Positions 47,812-59,387 of a stretch of DNA of 64,000 nt are shown here, in pieces. Every line of letters begins with the position of its first letter. Position 1 is the stretch's first letter. The notes under the pieces are model-generated. The model worked only from the letters and a program-made list of their open reading frames with translations, searched no databases and had not been told where the DNA came from. A program made the translations under genes and the position numbers. The stretch is from Phaeosaccion multiseriatum (taxonomy: Eukaryota; Ochrophyta, other classes): assembly GCA_965112735.1 (NCBI GenBank), contig CBCOSG010000001.1, positions 1-64,000 of the forward strand. Direction: 5' to 3'.

Positions 47812-48708
47812 CTAAGAGGAAACCCAAATCTTAAAAGTGACGTACAAAACAAGGACCAAATATGGTCCTATTATTTTATACGGCTCCCACCGCCATAGTT
47901 TGTAAAGTGACAGTCCCCACACTACTAAAAAAGTAGCATAGACCCAGCCAAGATACACATACATATGGCGGACTCCGAGGAGTCCAATGCAGGTGTATAA
48001 GATTATAAGTGAAAGATAAGCCAATACCAAAGGAAGGTCTCGCCACAAGCGGACGACAAAATCCCAACTCTCCCCAAGAATTTTAACCACCTTTTTTAGA
48101 CCTGCCCCTACGGGGCATAGATCTATTACGTTGCCTGAGGCTAAAGTGGTTAAGGGAGTTGAGGAGTAAGCTTCGACTATCATGTGAGAGCCTCTGCCAT
48201 TGGCAGTCAAATTACTGTCTCCCAACCATTCCTTAGAATACCGCACACAGCGAGTGCAATGTATGCAACGAGTCATCAAACTTTTTATACCTAGACCTAG
48301 AAAAGTCTCTTTGACCGTACGCTTTACTTCAGCGTACCGTGTTTTGTCACTGCCGAAGTGAAAGCTTTGATTTTGGAGATCGCATTCCCCTCCTTGGTCA
48401 CAAATAGGGCAATCTAGAGGGTGGTTTACTAGATTGAACTCTAAAACTGTTTCTCGGGCTTTTCGTACCAAAGGACTATGAAGAAAAAATCGTCCGCCTC
48501 CTAAAATAGGGAAGGCACAACTCATCTGAGGTTTTGGACCTTGGCTAACTTCTACTAGACAGGAACGACAATTTCCCGCGATATTTAATAAGGGATGATA
48601 ACAAAATCGAGGAAGTTCTATGCCTAAACTACTACATGCTTGTAATACTGAGGAAAATTCTTCAACAAAAACAAGCTGATGGTTGATAAATATTTTTTTA
48701 GTGGTCAT
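47812..48708 (-). CDS. nad11: nad11 FeS part with membrane tail, arm B copy
   Basis: Same 298-aa product as 33265-34161. Confidence 0.93.
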   Translation of the reverse strand: MTTKKIFINHQLVFVEEFSSVLQACSSLGIELPRFCYHPLLNIAGNCRSCLVEVSQGPKPQMSCAFPILGGGRFFLHSPLVRKARETVLEFNLVNHPLDCPICDQGGECDLQNQSFHFGSDKTRYAEVKRTVKETFLGLGIKSLMTRCIHCTRCVRYSKEWLGDSNLTANGRGSHMIVEAYSSTPLTTLASGNVIDLCPVGAGLKKVVKILGESWDFVVRLWRDLPLVLAYLSLIILYTCIGLLGVRHMYVYLGWVYATFLVVWGLSLYKLWRWEPYKIIGPYLVLVLYVTFKIWVSS

Positions 48709-48770
48709 AGGAAGTATAAATTTTCTCTATTTTGACTTGGGAGGTATTCTTTCTCTTTTTGCTTACTTTC

Positions 48771-48869
48771 CCAAGGTTTTTTACCCCTACCTGATTCAGA
48801 CGAATGGCTTCCATATTAGGTTATAAATACCTATGGTATAATTTCATACAAATATCAGTACGATCTTGG
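48771..48869 (-). pseudogene. nad9 5' fragment, arm B copy
   Basis: Mirror of 33104-33202, with the same in-frame stop. Confidence 0.88.
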
Positions 48870-48891
48870 TTTCTACTTTTTTACAAGTATT

Positions 48892-48962
48892 AGACCGGAG
48901 GGAAAGTCGAATTCCCATAATTGGATTTGCAATCCAAGGCATTGCCCTTATGCTATCCGGTC
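48892..48962 (-). tRNA. trnC: tRNA-Cys (GCA), arm B copy
   Basis: Reverse complement of 33011-33081. Confidence 0.88.
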
Positions 48963-49061
48963 TCCCATCGCATTCACTAAAATTACCAAAATATGTGATG
49001 CAAGAGATACCTTGAGGTTTTCTATTAGGCTCCTGAAGTTCGTAGGCAAATACCTAAGTAT

Positions 49062-49135
49062 TCGGGAAAATGTGATTTGAACACATGACCTTCTGTTCCC
49101 AAAACAGATGCGCTACCAAGCTGCGCCATTTCCCG
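49062..49135 (-). tRNA. trnP: tRNA-Pro (UGG), arm B copy
   Basis: Reverse complement of 32838-32911. Confidence 0.95.
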
Positions 49136-49158
49136 ACTGGGCTTCGAACATCAGATAC

Positions 49159-49311
49159 TTAACGGGGAAGATCCTTAAAAATCTTGCGTAATTTTAAAGA
49201 GGCACTAAGACTGGGCAGGTAGTAGAAAACAAAGAAAAAATAAAATCCAAAAAAACACAAACCCAAATTAAGAATTTGAGTAAAAAAGGTGATTTGATCA
49301 AATTGTGGCAT
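49159..49311 (-). CDS. atp8: ATP synthase Fo subunit 8, arm B copy
   Basis: Same 50-aa product as 32662-32814. Confidence 0.93.
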   Translation of the reverse strand: MPQFDQITFFTQILNLGLCFFGFYFFFVFYYLPSLSASLKLRKIFKDLPR

Positions 49312-49387
49312 GGTTCTTCCTAAATATCACGAAGTCCGTATTTGCTCCTCTGAAACAAATCTAGGTTCTATAAATTACTGTTTGCTT

Positions 49388-49668
49388 CTTTTTTCCTTAT
49401 TTTTTCCCTCACAAGAGAAGTGGAGTGGGGTGTAGCTAATTTAATATATATTTTTTGGTCTTCATCTTAAATCCCAGAAAGTCAGGAAACAGGATATTGC
49501 GGGCAAAGGTAGAACTTATACCTACGACTTTTAGATCATGAGCCTAACAAGCTGGCCAAGTGCTTTAGTCCACCAGTATATGAAAAAACTACGTGAATCT
49601 TAGATTTAAAAAACTTCACAAATCAAACTACCTCCACTGCCTAAGCTTCGCGCAGTAGACTCACTTAT
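49388..49668 (-). pseudogene. rps8-trnM-rps10 fragment, arm B copy
   Basis: Mirror of 32305-32585. Confidence 0.85.
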
Positions 49669-49747
49669 AATTCTATAGCTTAATAGCGTAGAACACAAGA
49701 TAATTTACTTAGGATTATTCTACTTTTCTAGTATTGTAATCTACCCA

Positions 49748-50590
49748 TTAAGGTTTTTCGATTGTATCCTCTAGTTGGGCTCTATACTCTTCTCCTACAT
49801 AATCAAGAACGGTATTATAGTCCTGAAGGAACCAATTTACTGCCCCTACATCTACTTTCCCGGACGCCGTCTTCAATAGCTCTGAGGGGACTCCTCTTCT
49901 CTCGAGGAATCGGAATTTTGTGACACTTTCGTGAGTGTCCGCAGTGAAGTTAGCAAACGTCGAAGAAAATAAGTTTTGCATCGACGACCTCCCGTCTGGG
50001 CCATAAAGGTACTTTCCGATCCCCACGTCGACAAGTAGGCCCCCTATAATGAAAATTCCGGCCCTCTTTAAGTGTTCCACAGTTAGCTCCCACACTAACC
50101 TCTTTTTCGTGAACCCTCTCTCATAGAGTACACGGGGGTCCAAAAAACATTCATTAAAAAGCCGCCGCGTTGCCCGCAGATATCCTGGCAAGAAGTAAAT
50201 GGACATTAATACGAAAATTACACCTACAAAGTAGGCCATATTTGAATACTGCCGCGGCAGAAGAATCCCCAATACAAAAGACCAATACAGATATGTCTGA
50301 AGTTTGCCAAAGATTGGATGGGTAAGACTGTCCGCGTAAAGAGAGACTACATAAAGGCCCTCTTTAGACCGAGTTTTGGCATTTTCAAATTTTAGTATCA
50401 TCGACCATTTTTGATATTGAAACACCCAAACCACACAAAGACTCGCTTTAAAAATGAACGAGGCCGAATTTGGGTACATATACGGTAGCGGCAGTAAAAG
50501 AGTTTGAATTCCTAAAGTCAAAATGAAAGCAGGGCTTAAAATTTTAAACCAAGATTTTGCAGGAGAATTGACTAAAAACTGCAAGTACAA
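49748..50590 (-). CDS. orf280: orf280, arm B copy
   Basis: Same product as 31383-32225, with the same apparent TTG start. Confidence 0.75.
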   Translation of the reverse strand: MYLQFLVNSPAKSWFKILSPAFILTLGIQTLLLPLPYMYPNSASFIFKASLCVVWVFQYQKWSMILKFENAKTRSKEGLYVVSLYADSLTHPIFGKLQTYLYWSFVLGILLPRQYSNMAYFVGVIFVLMSIYFLPGYLRATRRLFNECFLDPRVLYERGFTKKRLVWELTVEHLKRAGIFIIGGLLVDVGIGKYLYGPDGRSSMQNLFSSTFANFTADTHESVTKFRFLERRGVPSELLKTASGKVDVGAVNWFLQDYNTVLDYVGEEYRAQLEDTIEKP

Positions 50591-50607
50591 GTAGAGAGCT
50601 CATTAGT

Positions 50608-50793
50608 TTAATTTTTTATCAAATTAAAGAAGTTCATTAGTACACAAAACCAAAAAAAAATAAGCATACTCACCAAGAGCTTCAAAATCTCAGTGATGCT
50701 GATGCCTAAAAAATACCAAAACCCTATATTGTGTTTTAAGACTGACATAGGTTCCAGAAGCTTATGTTTCACCTTTATAAAGAAAACTTTCAT
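50608..50793 (-). CDS. orf61: orf61, arm B copy
   Basis: Same frame as 31180-31365; weakly supported as a gene. Confidence 0.35.
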   Translation of the reverse strand: MKVFFIKVKHKLLEPMSVLKHNIGFWYFLGISITEILKLLVSMLIFFWFCVLMNFFNLIKN

Positions 50794-50832
50794 TCTTAAA
50801 TTCTATACCGCCTGAGGTTCAAGACCTTATTT

Positions 50833-51000
50833 CTTTGAATTCAGCCGCAGATTCCTCTACGACTACCTTGTTACGACTTCATCTCAGTTACCAAGCCTAC
50901 TTTCAAATCCAAGAGAATAGACAAAGCATTTCATTGACATTCTTCGAGCAAGCCCGGCTTCCAACATGTGACGGGCGGTTTGTACAGAGCCTAGGTACAG

Positions 51001-51033
<33 letters not shown>

Positions 51034-52348
51034 TGATTCCGCCTTCGTGAAGCCGAGTTGCAGGCCTCAGTCTGAACCAAAGAAAGTGTTCAAGTTTGGC
51101 AAAGACTGATTTTATCTTTCCTACTCATTGTCCTTTCCATTGTAGCACGTGTGTAGCCCAGTTCATAAGGACCATAAGGACTTGTCTTCATCCTCGCCTT
51201 CCTCTTAAACCGTAGTCTAAGCAGTATGTGGAGTATGGACAAAGTTGGACTCACCAATTAAAACTTTGGTAAGAGCTTTATCTGCCACAAGAGGGTTGCG
51301 TCCGTTATAAGAGTGAACTTAACATCCTAAGACACGGACTGACGACAGCCATGCAATACCTGTACTTCCTGTCTTTGGTCTTATCTCCGAGGCCGAAAAG
51401 GGAAAGAAGTATTCCAGAACTGGTAAGGTTTGGCGCGTAGCATCGCATTAAACCACATGCTCCACCACTTGTATAAGCCCCCGCCAATTCCTTTGAATTT
51501 CAGATCTGAATGCTGTACTTCTCAGGCGCAGCCTTAGCCTTAGCAGGGAAGATGCTTAAACTTCTCAGTCTAAACAGCTAGGCTGATATTTTAGGGTGTG
51601 GACTACCAGGGGGTCAAGTCCTGTTTGCTCCCCACACTTTAGTCCCTGAAGGTCAGTGCGAATCTAGATAACCGCCTTCGCCTCTGGTATTCCCACTTAT
51701 GTCTACGGATTTTATCCCTAAATAAGTGATTCTGTTATCTTCTCTTCGACTCTAGCATCCCGGTTTTGTCAAAAGTCATACCCTTGGGGGGTAGAATTTA
51801 TCTTACGATCTAGGAAAATGCCCTCTACGAACCCTTTATGCCCAATCATTCTGGATAAGGCTTGCCCCCCTCGTATTACCGCGACTGCTGGCACGAGAAT
51901 TGGCCGGGACTACCCCTGTGAATGGCGTCTGAATCTTTCCACGGGAGAGGGGTTTACAACCAGTTTAGCCTTCTTCCCCCTTGGAATATTGCTGGATCAA
52001 GCTTCCGCTCATTGTCCAAGATTCCTCACTGCTGGCCCCTTACAGGGGCTTGGACCTTGTCTCAGTTCCAATGTGGCTGGTCGACCTCACAGACCAACTA
52101 AGGATCTTTGAATAGGAAGGCTGTCATCCTTCCTACTTCCTTAATCCTTCGAGGATTCTTCCTTTCTTTTTTGTCTAAATTAGGCAAAAGTGGGGAAGAC
52201 TCCCTACTTACTTTCTTCAGAAAGGGCAGATTTCCAAGTATTACTCACCCGTTCGCGCTTTCTTCTTCTAAGAGAAGGCAACACTCGCATGTGTTAGGCA
52301 TACTCCTAGCCTTCATCCTGAGCCAGGATCAAACTCAAGTCTTTGATC
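50833..52348 (-). rRNA. rns: small subunit ribosomal RNA, arm B copy
   Basis: Reverse complement of 29625-31140; ends are estimated. Confidence 0.96.
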
Positions 52349-54387
52349 TTTTTTATTTCCAAGAAATAAACAAGGGGGATGTGGTCTATAAAGCTTTATT
52401 TTAATTTTATGATTTAGATTCTTGTGGATAAATAAATTTCCCCGGTTCCCGGACCAGCCAGTATGTAGGGCCCATTTGCAAATTACACTCCAGATCCTAC
52501 AGGGTTGGGGTTTCGTGCTAAAGATGGGACTCGCATTTGGTAGCCCTCTCATATGAGAAAACACAATCTAATGTAAGGAACAGGTTTTTTCGAGCACTTA
52601 CAGAGTTTTGGTTCAGTACAAAGGATTGGTTTAATTACGAGAGCAGACTTTTGGCTTTTTTAAGTGTACCTCTTTTTTTCCTCTTTTTTGTTCGGGTCTG
52701 TTCCCTAAAAACTTAATCAAAAAGAAAAGATTGATTAAAGATGTCCATCAATGAGTTTGTTAACTCATTTCTATTAGACGGAAAGAGCAATTTTTCCTCA
52801 TATTTAACTAAGAGATCATAACCAAATCAAGGAAATTTTATACTTTAACTAGCGCATGATTGGGATGCTGAGTCTAGTTACCAAAGTCTCAGCTGCCTAA
52901 TAACCAACATTATAGCCTCCATTTGAGATGAAGTAAAGTGCTTTATACTTTTAGAACTAATAAACTTTATTTTATGGAACCGATAGAAAAGGTTCTCTTA
53001 TATCTTTGGTCCAGAGAATAAACCTTCCGTCCACTAAATGTTTCACTGTCAATCTAACCTTCTCTTCGGTGCCTTTTAAAAAATATTTAGTCTCTAGGCG
53101 TAAAATGGGGTTAAGGCTCAATGAAAATCAAACACTGCAAAGGATTTTTTAAACAATCGGTTTCTAATTGACGAAAGACATAGTTTTCTTTCTCAATCTT
53201 TGGTCTTCCACACTTCTATTTATCTCAATTTCGACCAAGTCTGCTATCTTAAGAGTCCCCTCTTTCTTAACTAGACTTCACTCCAAGTCTGACTTGATTC
53301 TATGGTGTGGTCTAAGTCTTGCAGGCAATCTTATTCTACTAATTTAGGGAAAATTATTATTTCTCAAGTATCTTTAGGGGTTAAATTAAGCTAAGCTTCG
53401 GCCAGAAGCTGACTAACTAAGAAAAGACTTGAGCTTACAAAAAAAGAACAGACCAAATAGTTCTAAACTGTGTTGATGAAATACTTTGTTTATTTTCCTG
53501 TATTTGATGAAAACTTAAAAGAACTTTAGCTTGTCTATTGGTAAAGCTTTATTTATCCGCATTTGAGTGACGGTTTTAAGGGCTGTAAAAAGCTTAAATA
53601 AGGGGTCAAAACTTGAGTTAGAGTAGATTAATGCTAAAACTTAATAAGTGAGGCATTTTGATCAAATAAGTCCTTCCTATCCTTGCATTAGGCTTCTGGG
53701 TGATAATACAATAGGTCAGTAGGAATCAAGAAGTACACCAATATACTTAAACTTTGGCAAGACTAACAAACATAGTTTTTATTTTTTTTTAGGATCGTGT
53801 AGATCAAAAAATTAGGTTTTTTAGTAAAGAATTAAAGTTTTGAAGCTTTTGTACTTTCGGTGTCTATTTTGCATCGAAGTCGACTTTTGGTTTCTATGGG
53901 AACAGTTTGTTGATCAAAAGCTCTCCTGTCTTTTCTCCTTAAATTTAGCCTGTAAATCGACGAAACTGACAAAGACATTTTAATTCATCTTTTGATTTTA
54001 TATAGAAAGCTTAAATAGAATTTTCTTCTTGGCTGTGGACAAGCCTTCTGAAGCCAAATATCTGCCTTTGTGCTTGTAGTGGGAAGAATCTTTCTAATCG
54101 ATATGTTTTGTCTTATATTTAAAGCGTTTTAGCCACCCAGACAAGGGAATTCTAGAATAGATTTTTTTTGTGGTATTCATTTTTTTTATTATCAACGGAC
54201 AACCAAAACTTTCTTTAATTTTTTAGATCAAAGACTTTTCTCAGAACTTTTGTTTTAGTTTCCCGCCAAAACTTTTTTTTTCTTTGTTCAAAAGCAAAAA
54301 CTGGGTTGTCACCAAAGGAAAGACGAGAACTGAAATCCAAAAATACCCATGCAACAATGACAAAAAGACAGAAAAAAACCTACACAC
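52349..54387. other. 2-kb gene-free tract upstream of rns, arm B
   Basis: Mirror of 27586-29624, with no recognised gene. Confidence 0.6.
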
Positions 54388-54469
54388 AGGAGGGGATAGG
54401 ATTCGAACCTATGAAGGAAGTTCCATCAGATTTACAGTCTGACACCATTAACCACTCGGTCACCTCTCC
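54388..54469 (-). tRNA. trnY: tRNA-Tyr (GUA), arm B copy
   Basis: Reverse complement of 27504-27585. Confidence 0.92.
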
Positions 54470-54477
54470 TTTAAACT

Positions 54478-54551
54478 TAGATTTGGTAAGACTTGAACTT
54501 ACATCCCTCGGGACCGAAATCCGACACTCTATCCAATTGAGCTACAAATCT
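54478..54551 (-). tRNA. trnR: tRNA-Arg (UCG), arm B copy
   Basis: Reverse complement of 27422-27495. Confidence 0.88.
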
Positions 54552-54818
54552 GGGGGGCCTCTAGGTGGAAATCACAACACAACATAGTGTATTGTAGTTT
54601 CCTCCTAAATGCCACGGACTCTTTTCAGGCAGGCATCACCTGTTTTGTGGCCCCTATAAAGGGGCCAATACAGAACAACATGGCTTTTATAAAGTCTTAC
54701 TTATAATATTTACAATTAGTCATCTACCTATGAAAACTATGAAAATGGCCACATGAAGAGCCGTAGAACTAAGTTTATCTCTAAAATCAGGACTACCAAC
54801 TTACTAAGATGTTATGAA

Positions 54819-55256
54819 CTACCAAAAACTACTTTTGAATTGCCACCAGATGTGAATTTTAGGTTGGTTATAGACCATGGAATACAATGACGCAAAATTC
54901 AAAAGGCTTTTCTCAGAAGGTAGACTTAAACGAGATTCAATTTTAGTTTCCACCTGAGGAAGAATATCCACCTGCATAAGTACCCAAAATCCGTAGCCCT
55001 CCTTTTTGTTAACCCAACCTCCTAAATGACATCTACCTGGATTAACGGATCTAGGACCCAAAATCTTCGGCTTAGTTCCATGCACCACATCCATAAATAC
55101 CAATGAACAAAGGCTAGGCGAGTTTTCTCCGCAAGGGCTCCCTCCTACAAGCCTAGGTAAAGGAAGGTGAGTGTTTTTCTTATTTACACTAGCTAGGTCA
55201 ATACTCTGGGTCAATAATTGGCAGTGAACGTCTTTTCTTAAAGAAATCAATTGCAT
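54819..55256 (-). CDS. rpl5: ribosomal protein L5, arm B copy
   Basis: Same divergent 145-aa product as 26717-27154. Confidence 0.7.
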   Translation of the reverse strand: MQLISLRKDVHCQLLTQSIDLASVNKKNTHLPLPRLVGGSPCGENSPSLCSLVFMDVVHGTKPKILGPRSVNPGRCHLGGWVNKKEGYGFWVLMQVDILPQVETKIESRLSLPSEKSLLNFASLYSMVYNQPKIHIWWQFKSSFW

Positions 55257-55636
55257 TACACCCATATAGGAGCCATACTGGCCACCTTCATAAATTTACG
55301 CTTTCTTAGTTCTATTGGAAGTGGATAAAACACTCTACTACCTAGTACTTTCTGATTTTTGGTAAAGCACAGTACCCGATTGTGACCAAAACGCAGGTTC
55401 AATCCATTTTTACGTCTTTGAATAGCACGAGTGTGTAAAATAAATCCTCGAAGTTTATCTCCCTTCCGTAAGCCATAACGCTGAGTAGCCTTTGACTTGA
55501 GTCGGCGAATTGACACAAGAAGATCTTGACCGAATTTAGCTTGACCTCCTCGTGGATAAGGTTTTATTTTGATACTTCGAAGCCTTTGGACCCCGGAATT
55601 ATCTCCGAGGCGAAACATGGTTTGGGTTTGAATCAT
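55256..55636 (-). CDS. rpl14: ribosomal protein L14, arm B copy
   Basis: Same product as 26337-26717. Confidence 0.94.
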   Translation of the reverse strand: MIQTQTMFRLGDNSGVQRLRSIKIKPYPRGGQAKFGQDLLVSIRRLKSKATQRYGLRKGDKLRGFILHTRAIQRRKNGLNLRFGHNRVLCFTKNQKVLGSRVFYPLPIELRKRKFMKVASMAPIWV

Positions 55637-55734
55637 AAGGTTTTTGTTTTATTTAAGCAGTAGGCAGATTGGGAAACATAAGCTCTTACTAGTCCTTCTT
55701 CTTTAGTAAAATTTATAAAAAGTCTACAGGACTC

Positions 55735-56265
55735 TTACTCTTTCCTCTCCCGTGGAGGGTCAATGTAGAAGCATACAGCCAACAATCCCAAGATACCCAA
55801 AGCCCCAAGATAGGGTTCATAGGGGTACATCTCCGAGATTGGTATGAGGTGGTAGACATGAGAAAATTGCTTGCATCCATAATAGGCGCAAACCTCTCCA
55901 AATAAGTACACTAAAATATAGTGTGTGAACCAAAAGAGGGAAAATGTTACTTTGGAAAGGGGGCTTAATCCCTGAAACTTTCCAAAGTTTACTGTTACCC
56001 CGGAATCTTGTTTGACCCTGTGGTCAAAAAAGAAGAGTCCTATAGCGCAAAGCACGATAAGACCGGTAACTCCCCCGATTATCGGCGAGGGAAAACTTTT
56101 CTTTCCCTTTAAAAAGTTTAGTAAGGATCCCACTTCAAGAAGGGATGATAATACTGCCATCGTAAATAGAATACAAGTGAAATAAGCAAAAAGGAATAGG
56201 TCCACCTTTTCTAAGAAGCTTCTATTCTTAAAGAAGGGTCTAATAAATTTTTTTTTAGTGCCCAT
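55735..56265 (-). CDS. orf176: orf176, arm B copy
   Basis: Same 176-aa product as 25708-26238. Its first 205 bp are also seen at 1-205, because the contig overlaps itself. Confidence 0.8.
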   Translation of the reverse strand: MGTKKKFIRPFFKNRSFLEKVDLFLFAYFTCILFTMAVLSSLLEVGSLLNFLKGKKSFPSPIIGGVTGLIVLCAIGLFFFDHRVKQDSGVTVNFGKFQGLSPLSKVTFSLFWFTHYILVYLFGEVCAYYGCKQFSHVYHLIPISEMYPYEPYLGALGILGLLAVCFYIDPPRERKE

Positions 56266-56400
56266 AGGACGTATAAATTTTCTCTATTTTGACTCGGGAG
56301 GTATTCTTTTTCTTTTTGCTTACTTTCCCTATTTACTTTCGTAATTGAATGATTTGAACAGTACGCTAAATCGCGTAAAGGTTCTCATTATTAATTTAAC

Positions 56401-56496
56401 CTATCTTAGATTTTTATCAAGCAGTTGATTTTGCAAGTAAGAACTTAAACCGAAACCTAGCAGAACTACCACAAAGTAAGCAATTAGTAAAAAAGG
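56401..56496 (-). pseudogene. cob 3' fragment at the arm B border
   Basis: Complement of the last 96 bp of cob. The repeat ends at 56496, and beyond it the sequence no longer matches cob. Confidence 0.9.
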
Positions 56497-56525
56497 TAAC
56501 AAAAATGAATAAAACAAAATACTTC

Positions 56526-58247
56526 TTAATAAAAGTGGTGTAGACTGCATTGAATGCTAAATTCCATAGGACTAAGAAACCAAGAGGGCTGAACACCCAT
56601 CATTAGACTACATAGAATAAGACTACACAGTATTACAAAATCCAGAGGACTCAAATCATGAAATTCAGTCATATGATGAGTATTCAAATTCCCATAACAC
56701 ATACGATTGGCTAACCAAAGAGCATAGATAGCACTGAACACCATACCACTGCCTCCTAGTAAACAGCCAAGAGTATTTACGTGAAAAATACCAATTAAGA
56801 GAAGGAACTCCCCTACGAAACTACTGGTTCCTGGTAAACCCATGTTTGCCAAGCTAAAAAAAAGGAAACAGATTACAAAAAGAGGCATCACTTGAACCAA
56901 ACCTCCATAATAAGGTAGAAGGCGGTTGTGATAACGATCATAAACCACTCCAACACAAAGGAATAGGCCTGAAGATACTAAACCATGACTCAAACTTTGT
57001 AATAAAGCTCCTTGAATACCGGAGGTTGTAAAACTAAACATTCCTAATACTACCAAGTTCATATGAGCTACAGAGGTATAAGCAATAATACGCTTTAGAT
57101 CTACCTGTCGAATGGCTGTAAGAGAAGTATACACAACCCCTACAATTGCTAAACTGGATAAAAAGGGGCTAAAGTATAAGCTGGCCCATGGGAAAAGACC
57201 CAGAGAAAAACGTAAGAACCCGTAAGTTCCCAACTTTAATAAAATTCCTGCCAAAAGTACTGAAGCCGTAGTAGGGGCTTCTACATGAGCCTCAGGTAGC
57301 CAAACGTGGAAAGGTAACATCGGCAATTTGGAAGCAAAAGATAAAAAGAAACCTAACCAAAGGTAGTATTCCTCTGTTTTAGTCCAATTCAGATTCATAA
57401 GACTGATGTAATCTGTACTTCCGCATTCTACATACATGTAGAAAATGCTTAAAAGCATTGCCAACGAACCTCCGAGGGTATAAAAAAAGAACAACGTGGA
57501 CGCGTAAATCCGTCTTTTACTTGATCCCCAGGACCCCATAACAAAGTACATGGGAATAAGAATTCCCTCAAAACAGATGTAAAAAACCATTAAATCAAGT
57601 GTGCAAAACACAGCTAAAAGAAGAATTTCCATAATTAAGAAACAAATAAGGTATGATCTTATATTTCGATTTATACTTCCCCAAGCTGAAAGAGTACATA
57701 AAAAGAAAAGAAAAGTGGTTAAAAGAAAAAGGAAAACAGATAAACCATCTACACCCCAATCTTGAGTTAAACCCAAACTATAGAACCAAGACCATTGATA
57801 GCCCCATTGAAAATGTTGAGTAAAAGAAGAGAAGTAAGTCCAAAGGTAAAAAGAATACACAAAAGCTCCGCTTGCGATACTTAAGCATATCTGCTTGCAT
57901 AAAGATTCCTGACAAGAAGGCAAGACACAAAGAAGTGACACACCACCGATCACCCCTAAGAAAAGGTTTTCTAAGCCGGGAGAAGAACACAAAAGAAGAA
58001 AAATAAAACTTATAAGACCGAGCAAGCTGGGTTTAGGAAGATAAAAACTAAGAAGCGTTCCAAGACTACAAATTCCAAGAAAGTAACCGTATTCTCCTCC
58101 ATAAAACCAAGTTAGCCCAACAATATGTAAACTACCCAAAAGGACTTGAACATAAACTTTTGACTGATTCAAAAAATAAGGCAAAGAAATCTGGAGAAAG
58201 ACAGGATGCAAAAGAAAAACACTAGCGTAAGATAAAATAAAGCTCAT
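56526..58247 (-). CDS. nad4: nad4, second pass
   Basis: Same gene as 466-2187. Confidence 0.95.
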   Translation of the reverse strand: MSFILSYASVFLLHPVFLQISLPYFLNQSKVYVQVLLGSLHIVGLTWFYGGEYGYFLGICSLGTLLSFYLPKPSLLGLISFIFLLLCSSPGLENLFLGVIGGVSLLCVLPSCQESLCKQICLSIASGAFVYSFYLWTYFSSFTQHFQWGYQWSWFYSLGLTQDWGVDGLSVFLFLLTTFLFFLCTLSAWGSINRNIRSYLICFLIMEILLLAVFCTLDLMVFYICFEGILIPMYFVMGSWGSSKRRIYASTLFFFYTLGGSLAMLLSIFYMYVECGSTDYISLMNLNWTKTEEYYLWLGFFLSFASKLPMLPFHVWLPEAHVEAPTTASVLLAGILLKLGTYGFLRFSLGLFPWASLYFSPFLSSLAIVGVVYTSLTAIRQVDLKRIIAYTSVAHMNLVVLGMFSFTTSGIQGALLQSLSHGLVSSGLFLCVGVVYDRYHNRLLPYYGGLVQVMPLFVICFLFFSLANMGLPGTSSFVGEFLLLIGIFHVNTLGCLLGGSGMVFSAIYALWLANRMCYGNLNTHHMTEFHDLSPLDFVILCSLILCSLMMGVQPSWFLSPMEFSIQCSLHHFY

Positions 58248-58352
58248 GGCCTTTTTCAAAACTTCGTATGTCCAATTATACTTATTTGTATGATTTTATA
58301 AATTCGAATCTTTTCCTTTTTTAAGTCTAGTTTATAAAAATTAATAAAAGCT

Positions 58353-58424
58353 CTCCCCAAACTGGATTCGAACCAATGACCTAATGGTTAACAGCCATTC
58401 GCTCTACCTCTGAGCTACTGAGGA
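58353..58424 (-). tRNA. trnN: tRNA-Asn (GUU), second pass
   Basis: Same gene as 2293-2364. Confidence 0.93.
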
Positions 58425-58476
58425 CGAGGACGAAGTCCTTAGTTATAACCTGAAGGTTTAATCTTGCTATATAAAT

Positions 58477-58761
<285 letters not shown>

Positions 58762-58804
58762 TTATATGAGCCCCTCTTAACAAATGTAAAAGTCCATAGG
58801 GGTC

Positions 58805-59377
58805 TTATTCTTTTCTTTTGCGTGGAGGGTCAAGGTATAACCAGAGAATGAACAATCCCAATATACCCAAAGACCCAAGATAGGGTTCATATGGGTACGT
58901 CTCCGAGATTGGTATGAGGTGGTAGTGCTGACAAGAGTATTTGTACGCATAATAGGCACAAGTCCCTCCAAATATGCACACTAAAATATAGTGTGCGAAC
59001 CAAAACAGGGTAAACTTTATCTTGGAAAGGGGGCTTAATCCCTGAAACTTCCCAAAGTTTTCTGTTACTCCGGGATCTTCTTTGACCTCCCATTCAAGAA
59101 TATAGAATGCAAAACCGAAAAGTATGAGAATAGCGATAACCCCTGGGGTTATCCCCGAGGTAAAACGTGTGTCCCCATGTAAAAATAAATCCAACATTAA
59201 TACCTCAAGAAGGGAGGATAATCCTACCAGCCCAAATAGAACAATGTTGAAAAGTCTGAAAAAGAACAGGTCGACCTTCTCCAAGAAGGTACGATTTTCA
59301 TATCGGGGAAAAATGTAAACTGTTTTTTTTTTTATATTTTCAGGACCTCTGATTTTTTTTCTTAATTTTTGTTCCAT
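58805..59377 (-). CDS. orf190: orf190, second pass
   Basis: Same gene as 2745-3317. Confidence 0.8.
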   Translation of the reverse strand: MEQKLRKKIRGPENIKKKTVYIFPRYENRTFLEKVDLFFFRLFNIVLFGLVGLSSLLEVLMLDLFLHGDTRFTSGITPGVIAILILFGFAFYILEWEVKEDPGVTENFGKFQGLSPLSKIKFTLFWFAHYILVCIFGGTCAYYAYKYSCQHYHLIPISETYPYEPYLGSLGILGLFILWLYLDPPRKRKE

Positions 59378-59387
59378 AGTAGTTCAA

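Larger units (their letters stand above)
41005..56496 (-). repeat. large inverted repeat, arm B
   Basis: Reverse complement of 25477-40968, with the same gene set in opposite orientation. It ends at 56496 with a cut cob fragment. Both frameshifts in the repeat are shared by both arms, as expected from gene conversion or from collapsed assembly. Confidence 0.96.
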
